Source of the DNA: Clostridium sp. UBA6758
GTDB taxonomy: Bacteria > Bacillota > Clostridia > Clostridiales > Clostridiaceae
Direction: 5' to 3'
DNA length: 14,497 bases
Assembly: GCA_002453475.1 (NCBI GenBank)
Contig: DKGY01000082.1
Coordinates: 12,477-26,973 of the forward strand
In this document: positions 7,589 to 12,936 of the stretch, in pieces
How the letters are laid out: the number at the start of each line of letters is the position of its first letter
Numbering within the stretch: the first letter of the stretch is position 1
The notes under the pieces: model-generated
What the model saw: only the letters and a program-made list of their open reading frames with translations
What the model was told of the DNA's origin: nothing
Database searches by the model: none
Position numbers and translations under genes: made by a program

Positions 7589-7610
7589 AAGAGCAGATTA
7601 CTCTGCTCTT
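7589..7610 (-). terminator. Rho-independent terminator of the Cys-rich gene
   Basis: AAGAGCAGA and TCTGCTCTT form a 9-bp perfect stem with a 4-nt loop, followed on the minus strand by TTACTATTGG, the stem itself ending in U. The stem begins inside the TAA stop codon of the Cys-rich gene. Confidence 0.75.
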
Positions 7611-7986
7611 ATTTACGTTTTTTTTGATTAGCACAACAATCTACTATGCTACCCACTAAGTTCTGAGACATGCATAAAATTGTACACATTAATTGACGAT
7701 TTGAACACAGCACGTAATCTATCAATTGACTATTAATACATCTATAGTATTGAGAGTTTGTAGATACATTTTGACAATAAAGAAGTATTAAAATTAAAAT
7801 AAGTAGTCTATCTTCCCTTCTTTGACATCTAACTTCTTTCGCATCTACAACTCCACCTACCCCACTGTCAGTGGAATCGCAATCACAATCGCAATCAAAA
7901 TTGCAATCACAGTTACAATCACAGTTACAATTATCATTGCAATCACAGTTATCGTTACAATTACAGTTATCTTTACAATTGTTCAT
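7609..7986 (-). CDS. Cysteine-rich protein with Asn-Cys/Asp-Cys repeat; spore-coat or metal-binding candidate
   Basis: The protein has 125 residues and 21 cysteines. Residues 4-37 are almost only Cys alternating with Asn or Asp (NCNC, NCDC, DCDC units; 13 Cys). A Gly/Val hinge follows (about 42-48). Next comes a charged turn and a short leucine/isoleucine run (LLILILILL), then a tail with eight more Cys, including a CC pair, ending KKRK. There is no signal peptide. I do not recognise a named family. Such composition is seen in cross-linked spore coat or exosporium proteins and in metal-binding proteins. A sigma-K-like promoter upstream favours the spore reading, but this is inference. ATG at 7986 has GGAG about 7 nt upstream. 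It is monocistronic, divergent from the radical SAM operon. Confidence 0.7.
   Translation of the reverse strand: MNNCKDNCNCNDNCDCNDNCNCDCNCDCNFDCDCDCDSTDSGVGGVVDAKEVRCQRREDRLLILILILLYCQNVSTNSQYYRCINSQLIDYVLCSNRQLMCTILCMSQNLVGSIVDCCANQKKRK
7876..7977 (-). repeat. Six-base periodic repeat encoding Cys-Asn/Cys-Asp
   Basis: The region is built from 6-nt units of the type caatCa/cagtta (plus strand) that encode alternating Cys and Asn/Asp. Such short in-frame repeats can change copy number by slippage in multiples of two codons without breaking the frame. Confidence 0.75.
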
Positions 7987-8015
7987 TTAATAACTCCATA
8001 ATTCTTGCTATATTT

Positions 8016-8044
8016 TATGTTATGTAAGACACTTCAAATAAGTC
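8016..8044 (-). promoter_or_regulatory. Possible sigma-K-type promoter of the Cys-rich gene
   Basis: On the minus strand GACT, 16 bp, CATAACATA matches the Bacillus/Clostridium sigma-K pattern (mACm, 15-16 bp, CATAnnnTA). It lies about 30 bp before the ATG at 7986, which leaves room for a normal leader and ribosome binding site. Another CATAnnnTA overlaps it at poorer spacing. A chance match in AT-rich DNA is possible. Confidence 0.35.
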
Positions 8045-8077
8045 ACACTATATTACATAAAAATAAATTTTATTTCA

Positions 8078-8106
8078 TTGACCGCGAACAAACGTTCTGG
8101 TATAAT
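8078..8106 (+). promoter_or_regulatory. Sigma-A promoter of the radical SAM operon
   Basis: TTGACC at 8078-8083 and TATAAT at 8101-8106 are separated by exactly 17 bp, which is close to ideal. The start codon of the radical SAM gene is 43 bp past the -10 box. Confidence 0.8.
8085..8098 (+). promoter_or_regulatory. LexA (SOS) box
   Basis: CGAACAAACGTTCT matches the Gram-positive LexA consensus CGAACRNRYGTTYC at 13 of 14 positions. It lies wholly inside the 17-bp promoter spacer, where bound LexA would block RNA polymerase. I saw no second copy in the window, and the genes it controls look like DNA repair genes, so chance is unlikely. Confidence 0.85.
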
Positions 8107-8148
8107 TTTTATATAGATTATTTATTATGTGTTAGAAGGTGAATTTCA

Positions 8149-9546
8149 ATGGAGATTAGTGAAAAACTTAGGATATTAAGTGGAGCTGCAAAATATGATG
8201 TATCATGTTCCTCATCTGGTTCTAATCGTGGAGGAATTAAAGGTGCTTTAGGTTCTTCTGCTCCTAGTGGTATATGTCACTCCTTTACTCCAGATGGAAG
8301 ATGTATATCTCTTTTAAAAATTTTACTAACTAATTATTGCATATACGATTGTGCCTATTGTATTAATAGGAGATCTAATGATGTGGAAAGAGCTGCCTTT
8401 ACTGTAGATGAAGTGATAAGTCTAACTATGAACTTTTACAGAAGAAACTATATTGAAGGATTATTTTTAAGCTCAGCAGTAATTAAAAATCCTAATCATA
8501 CTATGGAACTATTAACATCAGTTGTTAAAAAGTTAAGAAACCAATTTAACTTTCGTGGATATATACATCTTAAAGCTATTCCTGGAGCTGATGAAGGTTT
8601 AATAAAAGAAGCTGGGAAATATGTAGATAGAATGAGCGTAAATATTGAACTTCCATCTAATAATTCCCTAAAGCTCTTAGCTCCCGAAAAAAATAAAAAG
8701 GATATATTTTCTCCTATGAAATCCATAAAAAATAACATAATTATAAGTAATGGAGAGAGAAAATTATCTAAAAAGGCTCCTTTATTTGTACCTGGTGGGC
8801 AAAGCACTCAGTTAATTGTAGGTGCAACCAAAGAAGATGATTTAGATATCTTAAATCTTACAGAGAATCTCTATGACAACTTTTTACTTAAAAGAGTTTA
8901 TTACTCAGCCTATATTCCAGTAAATAATGGTAAGAATTTACCCAATTTAAAAACCCCACCTACCCTTAGAGAGCATAGACTTTATCAAGGAGATTGGTTA
9001 CTACGGGTATATGGTTTTAAAGCTGAAGAACTTCTTAATAAAGAAAATCCAAATTTTGATATAAACTTTGATCCTAAAACTAATTGGGCTCTAAATAACC
9101 TTAATATATTTCCTCTAGAAATCAATACAGCTTCCTATGAACTTTTAATTCGAATACCTGGTATAGGTATTCGTGGAGCTAAAAAAATTATTAGTGCTAG
9201 AAGAATTAGTTTTCTCACCTTTCATGATTTAAAAAAGTTAGGAGTGGTTTTAAAACGTGCTCAATACTTCATAGTATGCAAAGGTAAATACTATGGCTCT
9301 GTGGACTTAGATGAAGAAAAGGTTAGATCTGTGCTAAAACCTAAAATTGATTTAAACTATATCGAAAATGAAAAGTATGAGCAATTAAGCTTTCTTGACT
9401 TTAATTTTAACAACAGCTCCATACCAATTTTAGATAATCAATATACTAAGCTTCTATTGTCTTCATCATTCCAAAATGAAATGAACTCCCTAGATAAAAC
9501 TTTGCTTTTAGAGGATAGATGTACCTATTTAACTGGAGAACTATAA
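8149..9546 (+). CDS. Putative DNA modification/repair radical SAM protein with helix-hairpin-helix (rSAM_link_UDG type)
   Basis: The protein has 465 residues. The N-terminus carries KYDVSCSSSG and GICHSFTPDGRCISLLKILLTN, split here as GICHSF and GRCISLLK, which are hallmarks of the TIGR03916-type family. The radical SAM cluster motif is C64-x3-C68-x2-C71, which would bind a [4Fe-4S] cluster and S-adenosylmethionine. NIELPS and LLAPEK in the barrel also match the family. From about residue 320 there is a helix-hairpin-helix (INTASYELLIRIPGIGIRGAKK), a DNA-binding element, so the target is probably DNA. The reaction is not established. It differs from spore photoproduct lyase, which lacks this N-terminus. 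AAGGTG precedes the ATG. It is the first gene of an operon under a LexA-box promoter, so induction by DNA damage is expected. A slightly longer than usual C-terminal tail (after about residue 390) is unremarkable. Confidence 0.9.
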   Translation: MEISEKLRILSGAAKYDVSCSSSGSNRGGIKGALGSSAPSGICHSFTPDGRCISLLKILLTNYCIYDCAYCINRRSNDVERAAFTVDEVISLTMNFYRRNYIEGLFLSSAVIKNPNHTMELLTSVVKKLRNQFNFRGYIHLKAIPGADEGLIKEAGKYVDRMSVNIELPSNNSLKLLAPEKNKKDIFSPMKSIKNNIIISNGERKLSKKAPLFVPGGQSTQLIVGATKEDDLDILNLTENLYDNFLLKRVYYSAYIPVNNGKNLPNLKTPPTLREHRLYQGDWLLRVYGFKAEELLNKENPNFDINFDPKTNWALNNLNIFPLEINTASYELLIRIPGIGIRGAKKIISARRISFLTFHDLKKLGVVLKRAQYFIVCKGKYYGSVDLDEEKVRSVLKPKIDLNYIENEKYEQLSFLDFNFNNSSIPILDNQYTKLLLSSSFQNEMNSLDKTLLLEDRCTYLTGEL

Positions 9547-9575
9547 ATATAATAAAGTATTGGTGGTGTTACAAC

Positions 9576-10316
9576 ATGAAAGAATTCTTATATGACGGGT
9601 CCTTTGAGGGTCTTTTAACTACAATTTTCTATGCTTATAGTTGTAAAGAAGAAGTTAAAATTACTAAATCTTCCTCATATATTCCTAGCTTAATTACAAC
9701 AACGGAAGAAATAACTACCGAAGAGGATAAATTTAATAGAGTATATGCTAGCATAAGGGATAAACTTAGCTACTTAACTCTTAAAAATGTATATTATTTA
9801 TATTTAAGTGACCTCCAAACTTCTGAGGATTTAGTATATAAATACATTAAACTATGTTTTAAATTTGGAGATATCATTAATTTAGCCAAAAATAATGATA
9901 TTATCTTAACTGTAGATAAATATTGCAGAAAAGTTACCTTAGAAGCTCATAGATTTACTGGATTTGTTAGATTTAAAGAAATTGCTCCTTTTACCTTTTA
10001 CTCAGCTATAGAGCCTGACCATAACATTCTCCCTCTTATTCAGGCTCATTTTATAGAAAGATTTTCTGACCAAAATTTTATAATTCATGATATGAGGAGA
10101 GAACTTGCTTTAATATATAATAAAAAAGAAGGTATTATCTCGTCTTTTTCTAAAGATTATGGTGAATCCTTAGAAACTTCCCCTCTCAATGATAACTTTG
10201 AGAACCTTTGGAAGGAATTCTATAATGCCATAAATATAAAGGAACGAGAAAATCTTAAATTAACGCGTAGAAGTATGCCAACAAGATATTGGAACCACTT
10301 ACCTGAAGTAAAATAA
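9576..10316 (+). CDS. DUF4130-type probable DNA metabolism protein, partner of the radical SAM protein
   Basis: The protein has 246 residues from ATG at 9576, with GGTGGTG 7 nt upstream. An open extension to 9519 would overlap the radical SAM gene and has no ribosome binding site. The opening FLYDGSFEGLLTTIFYAY, the middle HRFTGFVRFKEI and the end MPTRYWNHLPE are signatures of the TIGR03915/DUF4130 family, which is regularly encoded next to rSAM_link_UDG proteins. In many other bacteria this domain is fused to a uracil-DNA glycosylase-like domain. Here that domain is absent: the protein stops right after RYWNHLPE. The role is unknown. The context says DNA repair or base metabolism, working with the upstream radical SAM enzyme. 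Only 29 nt separate the two genes, so they share the SOS promoter and the terminator at 10311-10356. Confidence 0.9.
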   Translation: MKEFLYDGSFEGLLTTIFYAYSCKEEVKITKSSSYIPSLITTTEEITTEEDKFNRVYASIRDKLSYLTLKNVYYLYLSDLQTSEDLVYKYIKLCFKFGDIINLAKNNDIILTVDKYCRKVTLEAHRFTGFVRFKEIAPFTFYSAIEPDHNILPLIQAHFIERFSDQNFIIHDMRRELALIYNKKEGIISSFSKDYGESLETSPLNDNFENLWKEFYNAINIKERENLKLTRRSMPTRYWNHLPEVK

Positions 10317-10356
10317 GGTCATATAAAAAGTTTATTCTTTTTATATGACCTTATTT
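10311..10356. terminator. Bidirectional terminator between convergent genes
   Basis: A 20-bp perfect stem (10311-10330 with 10337-10356) closes a TTTATT loop. The left arm includes the TAA stop of the DUF4130-type gene. Both strands end in a short U-rich tail (TTATTT), so it can stop the radical SAM operon from the left and the 10383-10595 gene from the right. Confidence 0.8.
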
Positions 10357-10382
10357 CCATGAAATAGATACTCTATCTTCCA

Positions 10383-10595
10383 TTACTTTATTTTTTCTAG
10401 AAATTTGTATTCTCCTTGAGCATGAACTTGTTCAAGCAAATCATTATACAATGCTTTTAATTCTTCAGGAGTAGTCATACCTATTTTATCTATTTCATTG
10501 GTATGCTCTTTAAAATATAACTTTGTGCTTATATATTTACCATGAATACTGTCTAATACATAAAGTACATTTTTATCATCCAATTCTATTTTCAT
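10383..10595 (-). CDS. Small protein (70 aa), unknown function
   Basis: A 70-residue reading frame with ATG at 10595 and GGGTGAAAAA just before it. The product starts MKIELDDKNVLYVLDSI and ends with a charged helical region (ELKALYNDLLEQVHAQGEYKF). It is acidic to neutral and soluble, with no Cys, membrane segment or recognised domain. Its pattern, a beta hairpin then two helices, is compatible with a small cytoplasmic single-domain protein. It converges on the radical SAM operon and shares the hairpin at 10311-10356 as terminator. I do not recognise the family. Confidence 0.65.
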   Translation of the reverse strand: MKIELDDKNVLYVLDSIHGKYISTKLYFKEHTNEIDKIGMTTPEELKALYNDLLEQVHAQGEYKFLEKIK

Positions 10596-10771
10596 TTTTT
10601 CACCCAGTATAGATAAATGTATTTAAATTTTCTATACCCTTTCCTTTCTTTAGATTATTGATTAAAATCTAATTTTATCTAAGCTTATACTGTAATCTAA
10701 TAATAATTTATATTCTATATAAATACGGTTTTTCCTTCATTTAAATTTAAAGTATTAATACCTACATTATT

Positions 10772-11626
10772 TTATTCCTTCACCCAATAACTTTTACAAT
10801 CATTAGATCTACTTAAAAATCCATATTCAATTAATGCCCTTCTTACAGTAGCATAGTCTTCATATACCCTAGATAGTATTCTATTGATTTCTTTCTCTGA
10901 ATAAACTTTACCTCTAGTAAAACTTCTCATTATTTGCTCTAAAACTATAATCTTTTTCTTCTCCTTAGATGGATAACTTTTTAAGCTACCATCTTCATTG
11001 ATATAATTTTGTATAACTTGAATCTTTTCTTCACTAGTTATATTAAACCTATAATCTAAAGTAGTAGCTGTCTTATGAGCATCACAAATAATCCCCTTAT
11101 CTAATTTAGTTATCTTCTTATTAGTACTTTCATTTAATAATTCCATCATTACTAAATATAACTTTGACTGCTTTTCTTTTTCTCTTAGCTTATATCGATG
11201 ATTTCTTATAGTAGATGTGGCAACTCCTAATCTACTAGCTATTTCTTTATCTGATATACCTTCTGCAAAAAGCTTTAGTACTTCCCTCTGTACATCTGAA
11301 ACCCCAGTAAAGCTTCCATTCATATTTAGTAGATATTCCAACATGGAATTATGAGTATTGAGAATATGAATCTCTGCTGCTTTCCACGATTCATAGAACT
11401 CTTCATCTATCATATATACTTTTCCAAGTTGGAACATTTTACCACAAATTAAACATTTAATAGTATCTCCTTGCTGAATATATCCCCTTTTAAGATCTTC
11501 CATAGTTGCATTCCAAAATATTTCATTGGATTTTACATCCACTACTCTATTGTTTTCAATGTGTTTATTTGCTGTTTCAACACTCTTTATTTTACTTTCT
11601 TTTACATCGACTCTATTGTTGCTCAT
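10772..11626 (-). CDS. Transcriptional regulator: zinc finger-like motif, LuxR-type HTH and DUF2087
   Basis: The protein has 284 residues from ATG at 11626, which has AAGGAGGAAATCC directly upstream. The open frame extends to 11662, but without a ribosome binding site. Three modules are visible. The N-terminal one has C58-x2-C61 with H87 and H92, a possible C2H2 metal site. A LuxR/GerE-like helix-turn-helix follows at about 109-147 (VLKLFAEGISDKEIASRLG, then TSTIRNHRYKLREK). A C-terminal DUF2087 domain occupies about 205-284 (ending YATVRRALIEYGFLSR and SYWVKE). This arrangement is known in Firmicutes as a DUF2087 regulator. Targets and ligand are unknown. The start codon lies inside the upstream DUF2087 gene (14-nt overlap), so the two are probably translationally coupled. 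Confidence 0.85.
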   Translation of the reverse strand: MSNNRVDVKESKIKSVETANKHIENNRVVDVKSNEIFWNATMEDLKRGYIQQGDTIKCLICGKMFQLGKVYMIDEEFYESWKAAEIHILNTHNSMLEYLLNMNGSFTGVSDVQREVLKLFAEGISDKEIASRLGVATSTIRNHRYKLREKEKQSKLYLVMMELLNESTNKKITKLDKGIICDAHKTATTLDYRFNITSEEKIQVIQNYINEDGSLKSYPSKEKKKIIVLEQIMRSFTRGKVYSEKEINRILSRVYEDYATVRRALIEYGFLSRSNDCKSYWVKE

Positions 11627-11891
11627 GGATTTCCTCCTTATTTCTCCAATATTCTGATCCATCCTTTTTTCTGCATAAAAATTTATAGTCTATTAAACCT
11701 CTGCGTAGCAAAAAATAATCTTCAAAGGTATGCCAATTTATAATTATATTATTAACTTCCTTCTCACTATATGAATAGTCATACTTAAACTTTGTAGCTA
11801 AATACTTCAAAACCTCAATCTTTACTTCTTTCTTCTTTGGCCATATTTTTATTCTACCTTCAATATCAATAAATCTATCTATCTTTTCCAC
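11613..11891 (-). CDS. Stand-alone DUF2087 protein
   Basis: The protein has 92 residues from GTG at 11891, preceded by GGGGAGG 7 nt upstream. The sequence is one DUF2087 domain: RFIDIEGRIKIWPKKK, then VLKYLATKF, EKEVNNIIINWHTFEDY, LLRRGLIDYKFLCR and DGSEYWR. It resembles the C-terminal domain of the next gene (SYPSKEKKKIIVLEQI, EKEINRILSRVYEDYATVRRALIEYGFL), so the two look like products of duplication within one operon. It lacks a DNA-binding region and may act as a partner or modulator of the downstream regulator, which is inference. The last codons (NKEEIHEQQ) contain the ribosome binding site and start codon of the downstream gene. Confidence 0.85.
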   Translation of the reverse strand: MEKIDRFIDIEGRIKIWPKKKEVKIEVLKYLATKFKYDYSYSEKEVNNIIINWHTFEDYFLLRRGLIDYKFLCRKKDGSEYWRNKEEIHEQQ

Positions 11892-12081
11892 TATAATACC
11901 TCCCCTTAATTAAAAATCATTCACTGGATAAGCATCTTTTAATTATTCTACACTATAATAATATGATATATTTTTATTTTTGTCTACGTATTTATAGATA
12001 TATAATTATTTTGTTTTAAGAATAATATTTCTCACTCTTATATCTTTCACAGATTTATATAATAATTCATTTAATTTAAAA
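11892..12081. other. Leader and promoter region of the DUF2087 operon
   Basis: AT-rich stretch between the GTG start at 11891 and the structured element. It should contain the minus-strand promoter of the DUF2087 pair. Many A/T-rich -10-like sequences occur and none stands out. No ORF with a ribosome binding site was seen. Confidence 0.35.
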
Positions 12082-12169
12082 ATAAACAGGCAGTTTTCTT
12101 AAATAAAGTTAACATATTTTATAGTACAGTCTATAAAATATACTAAACTAATCCTAACCACCTGTTTAT
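12082..12169 (-). ncRNA. Structured RNA or elaborate terminator downstream of the CmpB-like gene
   Basis: On the minus strand ATAAACAGGTGGTT (12169-12156) pairs with AACTGCCTGTTTAT (12095-12082) as 14 continuous pairs. The two plus-strand mismatches become U-G and G-U wobbles. Inside lies a second hairpin, about 18 bp with one bulge and the loop ACTGTA (core 12114-12124 with 12131-12141), again extended by wobbles that work only on the minus strand. UUUUU follows the outer stem. It lies 62 nt past the stop of 12232-12765. TTTACA and TATATG 17 bp apart just upstream could be a promoter of its own. It matches no RNA family I know. Confidence 0.45.
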
Positions 12170-12231
12170 ATCATATAATATTTAATTTTATAAATGTAAA
12201 TCTAGATTCTATTGTACTACTATGACTCAAT

Positions 12232-12765
12232 TTAATTTTGAATAACTCTTCTCTTATCTTTGAATTCTTTTAAAGTAATAATCTCATCTATAAATAAAAT
12301 TATTACTAAAATAGTAGAGCAAACTGGCCATATTGGATAAATTATTTCATATACTTGATTTACCACTATTTGCAAATATCTTACTCCTATGAAGGTTAAT
12401 ATAGTCCATGCCATAGAAAACTCTAAACATATAATTCCCTTAAAATTGTACTTAAGCTCCGAATAATCCCAGTAATTTTTATTAAAATAATTTCGCATTA
12501 TTATTCCTGTTATATATTCAACAACAGTTGGAATTATAAAACATAGTGGTATTAAAAAATATACATTAATATTAAGGGTTGATTCAATTAATACTAAAAT
12601 GCTCATAGCTATAGCATACATAGGTTTAAATGGGCCATTTAGAAATCCATCCTTTTGAAAATGACCTCTAGTACAATAGCAAAACAAATTTTCAATTATC
12701 CAGCCTACAAATCCATAGAAAAAGAAATTAAATATAAAGTATAATACAAAACTTATAATATCCAT
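12232..12765 (-). CDS. CmpB-like putative ABC transporter permease family membrane protein
   Basis: The protein has 177 residues with about five membrane segments. GFVGWIIENLFCY near the start, DGFLNGPFKPMYAI, EYITGIIM and YWDYSELKYNFKGIICLEFSMAW are the conserved patches of the family annotated as putative ABC-transporter permease (ABC_trans_CmpB, PF06541). The name is weakly grounded. No ATPase or binding protein is encoded nearby, so transport is not shown. Length is slightly short but complete: ATG at 12765 follows AAGGAGG, and the C-terminus ends in a short charged cytoplasmic tail (LKEFKDKRR). It is flanked by a terminator on the upstream side and by the structured element on the downstream side, so it looks monocistronic. 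Confidence 0.85.
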   Translation of the reverse strand: MDIISFVLYFIFNFFFYGFVGWIIENLFCYCTRGHFQKDGFLNGPFKPMYAIAMSILVLIESTLNINVYFLIPLCFIIPTVVEYITGIIMRNYFNKNYWDYSELKYNFKGIICLEFSMAWTILTFIGVRYLQIVVNQVYEIIYPIWPVCSTILVIILFIDEIITLKEFKDKRRVIQN

Positions 12766-12863
12766 AAATAAGCCTCCTTCAACAGTATTTTTACCTAGAT
12801 TTATGGATTTATTCTAAGTTTTTCTACATTATACTTAAAATTTTCCTTATCAATCTTTCTTTA

Positions 12864-12916
12864 AAATAAAAAGATATTTCAAAATAATAATTTTATCTTG
12901 AAATATCTTTTTATTT
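12864..12916 (-). terminator. Rho-independent terminator of the XXXLXXG repeat protein gene
   Basis: A perfect 19-bp stem (12864-12882 with 12898-12916; core AAGATATTTCAA) with a 15-nt loop. On the minus strand it ends in TTTTTATTTTAAAG. It begins 20 nt past the TAG stop at 12937. Confidence 0.85.
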
Positions 12917-12936
12917 AAACATCTTAAAAAACAAAT

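Noticed and set aside
7876..7977. CRISPR-like repeat array
   Set aside because: The periodicity is 6 nt, continuous, and in frame with a protein-coding repeat; there are no spacers.
8149..9546. Spore photoproduct lyase (SplB)
   Set aside because: The CSSSG and GICHSF N-terminal motifs and the C-terminal helix-hairpin-helix belong to the rSAM_link_UDG family, not to SplB.
11471..11743. Plus-strand ORFs rich in Cys/Phe/Leu
   Set aside because: They are antisense to the overlapping DUF2087 genes, whose reading frames, ribosome binding sites and domains are clear.
12082..12169. Miniature transposon (MITE) reading of the ATAAACAGG inverted repeat
   Set aside because: No flanking target-site duplication is evident, there is no second copy in the window, and the minus-strand-only G-U pairs fit an RNA better. 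Not fully excluded without a genome search.
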